This document shows positions 1 to 8,608 of a DNA stretch of 64,000 nucleotides, piece after piece. This DNA comes from an uncultured Prevotellaceae bacterium (GTDB lineage Bacteria > Bacteroidota > Bacteroidia > Bacteroidales > Bacteroidaceae): the NCBI GenBank assembly GCA_902776475.1, contig CACYQD010000006.1, positions 62,001-126,000 on the forward strand, read 5' to 3'. Below the pieces are notes generated by a model. It had not been told where the DNA came from, did no database searches, and saw only the letters and a program-made list of their open reading frames with translations. Each line of letters begins with the position of its first letter. Positions within the stretch are counted from its first letter, which is position 1. A program made the translations under genes and the position numbers.

Positions 1-14
1 AAAATTGCAGTATT

Positions 15-407
15 ATGGAACAAATATTGGATGATATGGAGCACAGGGTGCGCAAGGTGATTGCTGATCACCGCGAAGACCCTGGCTTCCCGAAAATTGA
101 GGATTATGGTGTGTCGGAAGAGGATTTCGACGACTACATGTTTTACAAACAGGCCATCATCGATGACGTGGACTCTCTCCGCAAGAAATACACCATCTAT
201 TCCGTCATCTTCATCATACCCTTTGTCGTCATGGCTTTTTTTGACACCACAGTGACCAATTTCCTCATTGCACTGGCAGGTGGTTTCGTGCTATGCGCCA
301 TTTACTATGTGATCACCATTATCATCAACCGCGTGCGGATGAGCCGACTGAACAATGAGTCGATCGAGCGGTATATTGCTGACGTGATGAAATTTCAACA
401 GGGATAA
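15..407 (+). CDS. Small two-helix membrane protein, unknown function
   Basis: This is a 130-residue protein I do not recognise. The first 60 residues are hydrophilic and rich in Asp, Glu and Lys. Two hydrophobic segments follow at about residues 62-80 and 83-105, and a short charged tail ends the protein. It has no signal peptide or lipobox, so it is probably an inner-membrane protein with a cytoplasmic N-terminal arm. Its 3' end overlaps the convergent YihY/BrkB gene by 13 bases. The ATG lies only 14 bases from the window edge, so upstream context is not visible. Coding is supported by the amphipathic N-terminus and clean membrane segments. A function is not proposed. Confidence 0.75.
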   Translation: MEQILDDMEHRVRKVIADHREDPGFPKIEDYGVSEEDFDDYMFYKQAIIDDVDSLRKKYTIYSVIFIIPFVVMAFFDTTVTNFLIALAGGFVLCAIYYVITIIINRVRMSRLNNESIERYIADVMKFQQG

Positions 408-1714
408 AGGTCAGTGACCTTGACCTCTCCCAGGCGGTCAAGATACTCTTTTCTGATTTTGAATGCTTTTACCCAGTTTTCAGACCTGAATTGCTTCAGG
501 TCAACGTCGTCCATTGTCCATCCGCCAACGGTTTCCAGTCTGTCCACCATCACACCCAGATTGATGTTGGCGATATCCTCTGCGGGCATGTAAGACTGCA
601 TCTTATCCTTGTCCCCTCCGGTCACATCGACAATGAGTTTGGCTTTTTCCAACTGATAGAGCAAATTGGATACGATATGCGTGGGGATTCCAGACTCCAT
701 CTTCAGTTCGAGCGGTGTGCAGGGCTTTTTACCCTGTTCAAATCTTTTGCAGATCATGCTCAAGAGCAAAGCGGAAAGCATGATCTGATATTTCTGTCCG
801 ATTCTGGTGTTGTACGGAACCAATGTCAGTTGTTCCAAATTCTGGTTGGTATAGCACAACTGCACACCAAACAGACAGATCGTCCAGGACAGTTGCAGCC
901 ATAACATGAAGAGGGGCAACGCCGCAAACGACCCGTAGATGGCATTGTAGCTGGTCACCCATACCTGAGAATGGATATAGAAGAGCTGCAGCACCTGCAT
1001 GGCCACACCGGCGAGAATACCAGGCCAGAATGCGCTGGAAAATTTCACCTTGGTGTTGGGCATAAACATGTAAATCGCAATGAAAATCAGCGACATGATG
1101 ACGTATGGTGCCATCTTGATGCCCATGCTCACCATAGGAGCGACCAACTCTCCCATCCTTCCCGACATGGTCGTCACGAAGATGGAGACACCGGAGGTCA
1201 CCACGACAACGATGGGCAAGAGAAAGAAAAAAGCCACATAGTCGAGCACCGTCCTCATGATACCCCTTGAGCTTTTCACATTCCAGATGTCGTTGAAGGT
1301 GTTCTCCACATTGCTGATCAGCATGATAACGGTATAGAGCATCACCAAGAGGCCGAATCCGAGGATGATGCCGCTCTTGACATTGACAAGGTAAGAATTG
1401 ACAAACCCGATGATTACTTCTGCAACCTGTGGTTGACTGGCCAGCAAATCACGAAACCAAGTCTCGATATGCTTTGAAAAACCAAATCCTCGAGCGATGG
1501 CAAAAACCACTGCCACCATGGGGACCAATGCCATCATGGTGGAAAAAGAGAGCGCGGCAGCCGACCTCATGATCCGGGTGTCGGTGAAAGCCCGGATAGC
1601 CAGCAAGATGGTTCTCAAGACATTCACCAGAAAGAACAACGGACTCGAGAGATCCTCCCGCTTGATATGCCAAATGTCGTATTTGAAAAACCTGACAATA
1701 CTCTTTAAGGACAT
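395..1714 (-). CDS. YihY/BrkB family inner-membrane protein with C-terminal winged-helix-like tail
   Basis: This 439-residue polytopic membrane protein belongs to the YihY/virulence factor BrkB family, once mislabelled ribonuclease BN. About six hydrophobic segments fall between residues 50 and 290. The family signature is visible near residues 255-290, where YNAIYGSFAALPLFMLW leads into the last helix. The first segment carries the typical RSAAALSFSTMMALVP stretch. After the membrane domain there are about 120 soluble residues whose helix pattern (LELKMESGIPTHIVSNLLYQL) resembles a winged-helix module; such tails occur in Bacteroidetes members. The biochemical role of the family is not established. 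The gene converges on the small membrane protein at its 3' end, and its start faces away from the RNase P RNA gene, which lies upstream on the same strand. Confidence 0.9.
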   Translation of the reverse strand: MSLKSIVRFFKYDIWHIKREDLSSPLFFLVNVLRTILLAIRAFTDTRIMRSAAALSFSTMMALVPMVAVVFAIARGFGFSKHIETWFRDLLASQPQVAEVIIGFVNSYLVNVKSGIILGFGLLVMLYTVIMLISNVENTFNDIWNVKSSRGIMRTVLDYVAFFFLLPIVVVVTSGVSIFVTTMSGRMGELVAPMVSMGIKMAPYVIMSLIFIAIYMFMPNTKVKFSSAFWPGILAGVAMQVLQLFYIHSQVWVTSYNAIYGSFAALPLFMLWLQLSWTICLFGVQLCYTNQNLEQLTLVPYNTRIGQKYQIMLSALLLSMICKRFEQGKKPCTPLELKMESGIPTHIVSNLLYQLEKAKLIVDVTGGDKDKMQSYMPAEDIANINLGVMVDRLETVGGWTMDDVDLKQFRSENWVKAFKIRKEYLDRLGEVKVTDLYPC

Positions 1715-1744
1715 CTGTATCTTGTGATTGAAGCGACAAATAAA

Positions 1745-2120
1745 AGGAAGCAGACCCCCTGTAAGCCGGGTTCTGTGACTGTGGAAACACAGCCGCCTGT
1801 CATTTATCTACGCCACAAGTCACCCTGTGGCTCCAGCGTTCTACCCTCCATCGGAATGAGTCGGGCGGGCTACCCTCAGACGATGGTATACGCGAACTTG
1901 CAGCTCCCAGCGGGCACAGCCCGGTGATCACCCACCGGCTGGTGGTCTCTTACACCACCTTCTCACCCTTACCTGCCGAGGCAGGCGGTTGTTTTCTTCT
2001 GCCTTAACCTGCTGTCACCAACAGCTTCCATTTTCAGAAGTGGGATGCCCTATGCTGCCCGGACTTTCCTCCCGCACTCAAAGAGTGCCAGCGACAAGCC
2101 GGAAATCTGCTTCCGTCTGC
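1745..2120 (-). ncRNA. rnpB: RNase P RNA, bacterial class A
   Basis: This is the catalytic RNA of ribonuclease P, which removes the 5' leader from tRNA precursors. Read on the minus strand it shows the conserved 5' segment GAGGAAAGTCCGGGC near 2065-2080 and the conserved 3' segment ACAGAACCCGGCTTACAG near 1758-1775. The ends pair as a P1 helix, GGAAGCAGA at 2106-2114 with TCTGCTTCC at 1745-1753, which sets the limits. The AGGGTGAGAAGGTG and GAGGGTAG segments expected in the core are also present. Small open frames across this stretch are chance readings through structured RNA. Ends are approximate to about 10 bases. Confidence 0.95.
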
Positions 2121-2498
2121 AAAGGTAGTGCAAGGTGAGTGAAAAGCAAAACAAATTGCCATTTATTTTGCTTTACTTGACGGCTGCAGGGATGCAAGCG
2201 CGAAAACCAACTGATATTTTTCTCCTTGTCCTGCCTCTCCCTCGGGAGTGGGAATTAGGGATGGTCGTCCTCCCGCATGGACAATGTTATGCTGTGGTGC
2301 CGCCATCATTTCCCACAGGTAAGGGAATGTATTCATCGTGTTTTTCGAATCAAACTTACACTATTATTTGGACTTTATCTTTTTTTTTATTACTTTTGCC
2401 GTCGTATATGCATCATTGGGTAACCGTTTTCCCAGCCGGCACTACCATGCCTTGATGCCCCCTAACTAAGACCAGTAATTATCAGCAATTGAATTATC
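2121..2498. other. Intergenic stretch between rnpB and a lipoprotein gene
   Basis: This 378-base stretch contains no convincing gene. A 106-codon plus-strand frame at 2135-2455 has low-complexity content with no recognisable domain or signal peptide and runs across the promoter of the next gene, so it is not called. The left part probably holds the promoter of the minus-strand RNase P RNA. The right part holds the lipoprotein promoter at 2367-2398. A partly palindromic CCTCTCCCTCGGGAGTGGG segment near 2236 resembles the intergenic hairpins found elsewhere in the window. Confidence 0.5.
2367..2398 (+). promoter_or_regulatory. Bacteroidetes-type promoter for the lipoprotein gene
   Basis: TTTG at 2367-2370 is separated by 20 bases from TACTTTTG at 2391-2398, matching the TTTG / TAnnTTTG pattern of the Bacteroidetes primary sigma factor. 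Transcription would begin near 2405, about 95 bases before the start codon at 2499. Confidence 0.65.
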
Positions 2499-2984
2499 AT
2501 GAGAATCAGACAACTGTTATTTGTCCTTCCTATGTTTCTTTGCCTGATCTCCTGCGACCTTTTGAGCAGTGAGAAGGATTCGAAGAAGGAAGGAAACGAG
2601 CAAACAGAAGCAATGAAGGAGGAAGAAGAGGAAGATTTCGAGGTTCCCAGCACTCAGAAGCCCAAGGCTTTCTATGCCACAATCTTGGATGATTTCTGCA
2701 CCAACCATTATAGCGATTGTTACAGTGGTTATACTTACGTGGAAAACAGTTTGACCATCATCCAGGTGGAATATGTCAGCAATGAAGAGGCTGAGGTGGT
2801 AGGCACCCATTCCTATATCCTGCCTTCAGGTCTCCAATACACAGGAGAAAAATTCAAAGCTGTCGTCAAAGACCTGCCCAACAACGCAGGCTTCGAAATC
2901 GCCTTCAACAGAGAGACCAACAAAGTGCTTGGCAGCAAATCCTATTGGGAACCCGCCGAGAAATTGATCACCGTCGAACAATAA
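2499..2984 (+). CDS. Small acidic lipoprotein, unknown function
   Basis: This 161-residue protein begins with a lipoprotein signal peptide ending in the lipobox LISC, so Cys19 should be lipidated. The next 30 residues form a very acidic, Lys/Glu-rich linker, a feature often seen on exported Bacteroidetes lipoproteins. The remainder looks like a compact beta-rich domain with two nearby cysteines (FCTNHYSDC). I do not recognise the family. It has its own promoter and is followed by paired short palindromes at 3018-3081 that separate it from the convergent GSCFA gene. Confidence 0.8.
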   Translation: MRIRQLLFVLPMFLCLISCDLLSSEKDSKKEGNEQTEAMKEEEEEDFEVPSTQKPKAFYATILDDFCTNHYSDCYSGYTYVENSLTIIQVEYVSNEEAEVVGTHSYILPSGLQYTGEKFKAVVKDLPNNAGFEIAFNRETNKVLGSKSYWEPAEKLITVEQ

Positions 2985-3017
2985 TTCTCTCTTCTTTTTT
3001 ATACCCCCACACCTAAC

Positions 3018-3034
3018 CTCTCCCTTAGGGAGAG
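3018..3034. repeat. Short intergenic palindrome, CTCTCCC-type
   Basis: CTCTCCC, a three-base TTA loop, then GGGAGAG form a perfect 7-bp hairpin between convergent genes. It is the first of two such elements here and resembles others at 33991 and 51362. There is no T-tract next to it, so simple intrinsic termination is uncertain. Confidence 0.6.
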
Positions 3035-3061
3035 AGGGATAGATTTGATTTTGTTGTTCAC

Positions 3062-3081
3062 ACCTCTCCCGCAGGAGAGGT
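3062..3081. repeat. Short intergenic palindrome, CCTCTCC-type
   Basis: ACCTCTCC, a four-base loop and GGAGAGGT form a perfect 8-bp hairpin just downstream of the GSCFA stop codon. It pairs in style with the element at 3018. It could end transcription from either side. Confidence 0.6.
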
Positions 3082-3110
3082 ATCATTTCATGGGCTTTCT
3101 CAATCCCTTC

Positions 3111-3965
3111 TTATTCCTCCTGGAGAGGAAATGATGCTTCCAAAGGCGGCATATTGGGGTATTTCCTGGCCAATTCGTGTGCTTTCTCCATAGTCTGACG
3201 ACGGAAATTCTGATATGCTTCGGAATTGGGTTGGAAAGGACGATGCGCCAAGGCTTCCTTGACAGGTCTCCATTCTTCGATAAAAGTCTTCGCCTCCTGA
3301 CTGAGGTATGCGTCAGAAAAACGTTGCCAGATATATTCCACAGTCTGGTCGGAAGGATGAAGCATATCTGGTTGGTAGAAACGATAGTCGCGGAGTTCGT
3401 CATTGACAATCTCGTATGCAGGGAAATAAGAAACGGTTTCAGGAAACATCTCAGTGAGTTTCTCTGCGGACAACAGAAGCACAGCCTTGGACAAAGCACT
3501 CCCGTGATAACCATATTTGGCGTATCGGATGGGACTGACGGTGACTACCACCCTTACATCAGGACACTGGCCGCCCAATATTTCCACTGCAGACTGGAGC
3601 ACTTCGACACATTGGCTTACATCCAGCGCCTTCTCCTCAAAAAGTCGCTGAGGTCTTTTTTGGCAGTTGTCTACCACTTCTCCTGTCTCCTTCAAGATAT
3701 AAACATGATTGGTGCCCAAGGTGAGGAATGCCATACGGAAAGGCTCCGGGCCGGATTCAACTACTTTTGACACCGTATGCAGGATACTCACAGGATTATA
3801 CATTACCCCATAAGGATTGACTGTCGTTCGGAATTGCTCCTCCTGAAAGCGTCTGCCAATCCTTTCAGCGAAACAAGAACCTACAAAAAGCATTTTCTCA
3901 CATGGGGGAATGGCAAACTTTGGATTGGGTATATCAACGATCGTTCGAAACTGCATTGTTGGCAT
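3111..3965 (-). CDS. GSCFA domain protein, GDSL-like hydrolase fold
   Basis: This protein of about 284 residues belongs to the GSCFA family, named for the conserved motif seen here as FVGSCFAERIG. The fold is related to SGNH/GDSL hydrolases, in which the motif serine would be the nucleophile. Other conserved blocks are YGVMYNP, LGTNHVY, YHGSALSKAVLLL and the C-terminal QPDMLHPSD, where the Asp and His would complete a catalytic site. There is no signal peptide. The frame is open further upstream to 4019, but the ATG at 3965 (or 3956) begins the part that looks like the family. The substrate is unknown. It stands alone on the minus strand. Confidence 0.85.
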   Translation of the reverse strand: MPTMQFRTIVDIPNPKFAIPPCEKMLFVGSCFAERIGRRFQEEQFRTTVNPYGVMYNPVSILHTVSKVVESGPEPFRMAFLTLGTNHVYILKETGEVVDNCQKRPQRLFEEKALDVSQCVEVLQSAVEILGGQCPDVRVVVTVSPIRYAKYGYHGSALSKAVLLLSAEKLTEMFPETVSYFPAYEIVNDELRDYRFYQPDMLHPSDQTVEYIWQRFSDAYLSQEAKTFIEEWRPVKEALAHRPFQPNSEAYQNFRRQTMEKAHELARKYPNMPPLEASFPLQEE

Positions 3966-4118
3966 ATTGAGGGTTGTATCAATGAATAGCTTGGTTTTAC
4001 GATGGACAAAAATATACATTTTAACCTTATTATATAATATACGCCCTCAAAATTAACAGTATTTCACAATTCGGGGCAGATTTTCGGCCAAAATCTTTTC
4101 TGATTACAAAATAATGCA

Positions 4119-4126
4119 TACCTTTG
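4119..4126 (+). promoter_or_regulatory. Promoter -7 box for the outer-membrane barrel gene
   Basis: TACCTTTG matches TAnnTTTG and lies 77 bases before the start at 4204. No clear TTG is seen at the usual distance upstream. Confidence 0.4.
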
Positions 4127-4203
4127 TCGCCGATTTAAGGATAACGACTGCCAAATTTGTTTATGGATGACAGTCAATGTTTAATTATTTAATAGGTAAA
4201 AAG

Positions 4204-4725
4204 ATGAAAAAAATTATGATGACCCTTGTTGCTGCCATCATGGCAGTAGGTGTGAATGCACAAGTGTTTGTCGGTGGCGGCATTGGTTTTGCCAATACAG
4301 ACAACGGCGATAATGATGTGACTACTTTCAAGTTCCTCCCCGAGGTGGGCTATACCTTCAACGATGAGTGGTCAGGCGGTGTCGTTTTCGGCTGGGAAGG
4401 AGCAAACAAAGGTATGAAGAAGGAATGGACGATCAGTCCGTACGCTCGTTACACCTTCCTGAAGAGCAATGTCATCAGCGCTTTCCTTGATGGTTGCGTG
4501 GGTTACAGCCATGCTTACAACGCAGGTATCGACGCAGACGGCTTCTCTCTGGGTGTCAAACCGGGTCTTGCCGTGAAGATGGGTCAGCATGTGAGTTTCG
4601 TAACCCACATCGGATTCTTCGGCTACAACCATTTGAAGGACAACAACACTGATGAAAAGCTCAACAACTGGGGCGTTGACCTGGACGGCAACAACATCAC
4701 GTTTGGTTTGTACTACAACTTCTAA
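4204..4725 (+). CDS. Outer-membrane beta-barrel protein (porin/OmpW-like)
   Basis: This is a protein of 173 residues with a clear signal peptide (MKKIMMTLVAAIMAVGVNAQ) and a mature part made of alternating hydrophobic and aromatic strands. It ends in an aromatic residue after GLYYNF, typical of an 8-stranded outer-membrane barrel. Glycine-rich turns (VGGGIGFANTDNGDND) and the PEVGYTFNDEWS and ISPYARYTF strands match the small porin-like family common in Prevotella. The frame is open from an ATG at 4177, but the signal peptide begins at 4204, which is chosen. A strong terminator follows at 4791. The exact ligand or role is unknown. Confidence 0.85.
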   Translation: MKKIMMTLVAAIMAVGVNAQVFVGGGIGFANTDNGDNDVTTFKFLPEVGYTFNDEWSGGVVFGWEGANKGMKKEWTISPYARYTFLKSNVISAFLDGCVGYSHAYNAGIDADGFSLGVKPGLAVKMGQHVSFVTHIGFFGYNHLKDNNTDEKLNNWGVDLDGNNITFGLYYNF

Positions 4726-4790
4726 TTGTCATCACCAAGACAAAAGAAACCCTACCTTCGGCGCAGAATGCGCTACAGGAGACAGATATC

Positions 4791-4825
4791 CACCTCTCTG
4801 GTTTTCGCCAGAGAGGTGTTTTTTT
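4791..4825 (+). terminator. Intrinsic terminator after the outer-membrane barrel gene
   Basis: CACCTCTCTG and the matching GAGAGGTG arm form a stem around a short loop, followed by seven T residues. This is a textbook rho-independent terminator. Confidence 0.85.
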
Positions 4826-4889
4826 GCAAATCATGAGTATTTATTCGGCAATTCATGAGCATTTTTTAGGCTATCCGGGAATAATTGTG

Positions 4890-4897
4890 TATTTTTG
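4890..4897 (+). promoter_or_regulatory. Promoter -7 box for the phenylacetate-CoA ligase gene
   Basis: TATTTTTG matches TAnnTTTG and lies 42 bases before the start codon at 4940. The upstream element is not clear. Confidence 0.4.
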
Positions 4898-4939
4898 CAA
4901 GCGAAATCAGCCAAGAACTGATAATCTGCTAATAGAACT

Positions 4940-6253
4940 ATGGAATATTCAGCATATTTACACCCGGAATTGGAGACGATGCCCATTGAGGAGCTTCGCC
5001 GCCTTCAATTAGAGCGCCTTCAGAAAACTGTGCGCCACTGTATGAACTCACCGTTTTATCAAGAGAAATTTGCCGAACTCGGCATCACTCCTGATGATAT
5101 CCGTACACTCGACGACCTCAAGAAACTTCCTTTCACCACGAAAGATGACCTCCGCGAGCATTATCCATTCGGCTTGGCCTGCGTTCCACTCCGCGACTGC
5201 ACCCGTCTGCATTCATCAAGCGGAACTACCGGCAATCCCACAGTGGTGCTCCACACCCAGAAAGACCTCGACGAATGGGCGAAAGCCGTGGCCCGTTGTC
5301 TTTGGATGGTAGGCAGCCGTCCTGAAGATGTTTTCCAGAACTCAGCCGGATACGGCATGTTCACGGCAGGTCTCGGATTCCAATACGGAGCTGAGAAGGT
5401 GGGCATGCTGACGGTTCCTGCGGCAGCTGGCAACACCACCCGTCAGATCAAGTTTATCAAGGATTTCGGTACCACCGTCCTCCACGCCATTCCAAGTTAC
5501 GCTTCCCGTATATACGAGGTGATGCGTGAGGAAGGTGTTGATCCACGCCGTGACACCAAGTTACGCGTACTCTGCATCGGTGCCGAGCCCCATAGTGAGG
5601 AGCAGCGCAAGCGTATCGAGAACAATCTCGGTGTGAAAGCCTATAATTCATACGGCATTTCAGAAATGATGGGTCCCGGTGTGGCCTTCGAATGCCCTGA
5701 GCAGAACGGCATCCACATCTGGGAAGATTATTTTATTGTGGAAATCATCGACCCGGTGACGCTGGAGCCGGTTGAGGATGGTCAGCTCGGAGAATTGGTG
5801 ATTACTACGATCAACCGTGAGGCCATGCCGCTTCTCCGCTACCGCACACGTGATTTGACCAGCATCCTTCCCGGCAGTTGTCCATGTGGCCGTACCCACA
5901 AGCGCCTTGCCCGTCTGCAGGGCCGCAGCGATGACATGATTATCCTCAAGGGTGTCAACATCTTCCCCATCCAGATTGAGAAGATCCTGCTGAAGTTCAA
6001 GGAACTGAGCACAGACTATCTGATTACCATCCAGACGGTTGACGGCAACGACACGATGACCGTCGATGTGGAACTTCGTGAACTCTTCACCGACGACTAT
6101 CAGCGTTTGCAGAAGCTCACCAAAGACATCACCCGTCTGTTAAAGGACGAGATTCTCGTAACCCCGAAAGTCAGACTTGTAGCCAAAGGTGGCATCAAGA
6201 CCTCCGATGAAGGTAAGGCTGTGAGGGTAAAAGATCTTCGTAAACTTTTCTAA
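4940..6253 (+). CDS. paaK: Phenylacetate--CoA ligase
   Basis: This 437-residue cytoplasmic enzyme activates an aryl acid, typically phenylacetate, to its CoA thioester with ATP. The adenylate-forming motif SSSGTTGNP is at residues 92-100, the YGISEM motif near 237 and the RLQGRSDDMI hinge motif near 325, all as in PaaK. CPCGRTHKR contributes two cysteines common in this group. The length is normal. It is followed after 18 bases by an ACT-domain gene, a pairing seen in many anaerobic Bacteroidetes. No other phenylacetate catabolic gene is nearby, so it probably serves recycling of aryl acids from amino-acid metabolism rather than the aerobic Paa pathway. Confidence 0.93.
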   Translation: MEYSAYLHPELETMPIEELRRLQLERLQKTVRHCMNSPFYQEKFAELGITPDDIRTLDDLKKLPFTTKDDLREHYPFGLACVPLRDCTRLHSSSGTTGNPTVVLHTQKDLDEWAKAVARCLWMVGSRPEDVFQNSAGYGMFTAGLGFQYGAEKVGMLTVPAAAGNTTRQIKFIKDFGTTVLHAIPSYASRIYEVMREEGVDPRRDTKLRVLCIGAEPHSEEQRKRIENNLGVKAYNSYGISEMMGPGVAFECPEQNGIHIWEDYFIVEIIDPVTLEPVEDGQLGELVITTINREAMPLLRYRTRDLTSILPGSCPCGRTHKRLARLQGRSDDMIILKGVNIFPIQIEKILLKFKELSTDYLITIQTVDGNDTMTVDVELRELFTDDYQRLQKLTKDITRLLKDEILVTPKVRLVAKGGIKTSDEGKAVRVKDLRKLF

Positions 6254-6271
6254 CCATCAAAACACACCACC

Positions 6272-6700
6272 ATGACCATCCATCAACTCTCCATCTTTAT
6301 TGAGAACCAGTCGGGTTCACTGGTAAAAGTGCTTGACCTGTTCCGTCGTTTTGGCATACAGATTATTGCTTCGACCATCCCCGACACCGCAGAAAACGGC
6401 ATCTACCGAGTTATCTGCAGCGAACCCCTCCGTGCTTACGAGGGACTCCGCAAGTCTGGCATTCCCGTTGCCCTATCCGATGTTTTTGCCCTGGAACTTG
6501 ACGACCAGCCCGGACGTGCGGCTGATGCTGTCGAGATTCTCAGCAATGCCGGCATCGGACTCACCTATTTATATAGTTTCCTCCTCCGTGGCAAGGGTAT
6601 TTTGGTGTTCCGTACCGACAATGCCGAAAAAGCACGGGAGACCATCATTCTCAATGACTTGAAGTTCATCGCCGAGAAGGATCTCTCGGTTTGGGCATAA
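6272..6700 (+). CDS. Tandem ACT-domain protein, partner of PaaK
   Basis: This is a 142-residue protein made of two ACT-type beta-alpha-beta-beta-alpha-beta units, residues 1-68 and 70-142. Each starts with a ligand-binding strand and loop (SIFIENQSGSLVKVLD and ALELDDQPGRAADAVE). ACT domains bind amino acids or similar small molecules and regulate nearby enzymes. Its position 18 bases after paaK and before a shared terminator implies a two-gene operon in which it senses an amino-acid-derived ligand. It is not the acetolactate synthase regulatory subunit as such: no ilv gene is nearby. Confidence 0.88.
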   Translation: MTIHQLSIFIENQSGSLVKVLDLFRRFGIQIIASTIPDTAENGIYRVICSEPLRAYEGLRKSGIPVALSDVFALELDDQPGRAADAVEILSNAGIGLTYLYSFLLRGKGILVFRTDNAEKARETIILNDLKFIAEKDLSVWA

Positions 6701-6721
6701 GTCTTGATACCAACAAAATCT

Positions 6722-6765
6722 TCCGGCAAGGCAGCACCATAGCATACTGCCTTGTCGGATTTTTC
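6722..6765 (+). terminator. Intrinsic terminator after the paaK-ACT operon
   Basis: TCCGGCAAGGCAG pairs with CTGCCTTGTCGGA (one G-U pair), followed by TTTTT. Confidence 0.85.
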
Positions 6766-6907
6766 ATGCCCCGTATAGTCCATTTAACAACAAGGAATGT
6801 CAAGTCGAGTTGGCAAATCAAAACCCTTCCCCCTTTGACACACAAAAGCAGCATCATAAAATTGTATTTTATACACTCATAGCCTTTCGTAAACGGTTAT
6901 TATTATT

Positions 6908-6915
6908 TACCTTTG
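6908..6915 (+). promoter_or_regulatory. Promoter -7 box for the SLC13 transporter gene
   Basis: TACCTTTG matches TAnnTTTG and lies 66 bases before the start at 6982. The interval 6766-6907 holds nothing else I can support. Confidence 0.4.
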
Positions 6916-6981
6916 CATCGTTTTTCAACAGCATGCAGTCCTAAGCTTGAAGCTTCATTATTATCATAAAATACAAAATAG

Positions 6982-8487
6982 ATGTTCAAAAATTTCAAAG
7001 GGTTCGATTTGGTCGAGGCCTACCATGTTGTAAGCCATTCCCAAAAGTACCATCCTGGACGTGTGTTTAAAAAAGCCACACAGGCCATTTTTGTGCTGAT
7101 CGTCACATTGATTCTGTGGAACTTGCCATCGAGTTTCTTCGGCATCGACGGACTTACTGTCGTGCAGCAACGAATCATTGCCATCTTCGCTTTCGCCACA
7201 CTGATGTGGCTGTTGGAAGTCGTATCCTCTTGGGCAACATCCGTTGCGATTATCGGCCTATTGTTGTTGTTCACCTCTGATTCGGGCATCGTCTTTATGT
7301 GCAACGAGGAAGAAGTGGGCACGCTGCTGTCATACAAAGCAGTCATGGCGACTTTCGCTGATCCCGTGATCATGCTCTTCATTGGCGGATTCATCCTCGC
7401 TATCGCAGCCACGAAGACAGGACTTGACGGCCAGTTGGCTAAAGTCCTCCTGAAGCCTTTCGGCAACAAGAGTGAGAATGTGCTGCTGGGCTTTATCTTC
7501 ATCACCGGTCTGTTCTCCATGTTTGTCTCCAACACGGCCACTGCAGCCATGATGCTCACCTTCCTGACCCCGGTCTTCAAACAGCTCCCTCCTGAAGGAA
7601 AAGGACGCATCGCCATGACACTGTCGATTCCCGTGGCAGCCAACCTCGGAGGAATCGGCACACCTATCGGAACCCCTCCCAATACCATTGCCCTGAAGTA
7701 TCTCAACGACCCCGAAGGGTTGAACATGAACATTGGATTCGGCCAATGGATGCTCTACATGGTACCACTTGTCATCGTATTGCTCCTCATCAGCTGGTTC
7801 CTGCTCAAAAAGATGTTCCCCTTCACTCAGAAAAATGTGACTCTTGAGATTGAGAGCGACATGAAGTACGACACCAAGACCTATATTGTGATCATCACCT
7901 TCTTCCTGACAGTGGCTTTGTGGTTGTTGGACAGTGTGACCGGCATCAATTCCTACACGGTGGCACTCATCCCCTTTGTCATTTTCTCCATCACGGGCAT
8001 TATCACCAAATATGACCTGGAAGAAATCAACTGGTCTGTTATCTGGATGGTGGCAGGCGGTTTCGCTCTCGGCTATAGCCTCAATGCCTCCGGACTGGCA
8101 GAGAAAATGGTGGAGTCGATTCCCTTCGGCGACTTCTCTCCTCTGTTTATCCTGATTCTTTCCGGTATCATCTGCTATGCGCTGTCCAACTTCATCAGCA
8201 ACTCCGCCACAGCAGCACTCCTCATGCCTATCCTGACGGTGGTATGCACGGCTATGGGTGACAAACTTGGAGCCATCGGCGGAACGGCCACCGTATTGAT
8301 CGGCATCGCCATTGCTGCCTCGAGCGCCATGGTGCTGCCCATCTCCACTCCCCCGAATGCCTTGGCCTATGCCACGAACCTGGTCAATCAAAAAGATATG
8401 AGCCGCATCGGCCTTCTGATTGGCATCATCTCCATCGTATTGGGTTATGTGATGCTCTATTTCCTCGGTACGATGCATCTGATTTAA
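6982..8487 (+). CDS. SLC13/DASS family sodium-coupled anion transporter
   Basis: This 501-residue inner-membrane protein has about 11-12 hydrophobic segments. It carries both hallmark repeats of the divalent anion/sodium symporter family: SNTATAAMML near residue 178 and SNSATAALLMP near 408, each followed by a proline- and glycine-rich hairpin (GTPIGTPPNTIAL and LPISTPPNALAY). Members move dicarboxylates, sulfate or related anions with Na+. The substrate cannot be chosen from sequence; in gut Bacteroidetes a C4-dicarboxylate is a fair guess. It is a single-gene unit. A weak hairpin follows at 8494. Confidence 0.9.
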   Translation: MFKNFKGFDLVEAYHVVSHSQKYHPGRVFKKATQAIFVLIVTLILWNLPSSFFGIDGLTVVQQRIIAIFAFATLMWLLEVVSSWATSVAIIGLLLLFTSDSGIVFMCNEEEVGTLLSYKAVMATFADPVIMLFIGGFILAIAATKTGLDGQLAKVLLKPFGNKSENVLLGFIFITGLFSMFVSNTATAAMMLTFLTPVFKQLPPEGKGRIAMTLSIPVAANLGGIGTPIGTPPNTIALKYLNDPEGLNMNIGFGQWMLYMVPLVIVLLLISWFLLKKMFPFTQKNVTLEIESDMKYDTKTYIVIITFFLTVALWLLDSVTGINSYTVALIPFVIFSITGIITKYDLEEINWSVIWMVAGGFALGYSLNASGLAEKMVESIPFGDFSPLFILILSGIICYALSNFISNSATAALLMPILTVVCTAMGDKLGAIGGTATVLIGIAIAASSAMVLPISTPPNALAYATNLVNQKDMSRIGLLIGIISIVLGYVMLYFLGTMHLI

Positions 8488-8493
8488 AATAAC

Positions 8494-8513
8494 AGTAGGG
8501 ATTTATCCCTGTG
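8494..8513. terminator. Weak hairpin after the SLC13 gene
   Basis: AGGGAT and ATCCCT form a 6-bp stem with a two-base centre, seven bases after the stop codon. There is no T-tract, so termination is uncertain. Confidence 0.35.
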
Positions 8514-8608
8514 TCGACAATTCAAGACTGGAACATCATTTTTCTCACAAAGAAGCATGATGTTTCAGCCTTTTTTCGTAATTTAGCTGCCAAAAACAGA
8601 AAGACGTG

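Noticed and set aside
1724-1927. Small frame over the RNase P RNA
   Set aside because: Chance open frame in structured RNA.
2135-2455. 106-codon plus-strand frame
   Set aside because: No signal peptide or domain, and it spans the promoter of the next gene.
7330-8478. Minus-strand frame of 382 codons inside the SLC13 gene
   Set aside because: His/Asp/Gly-rich shadow of a hydrophobic membrane-protein gene, with no domain.
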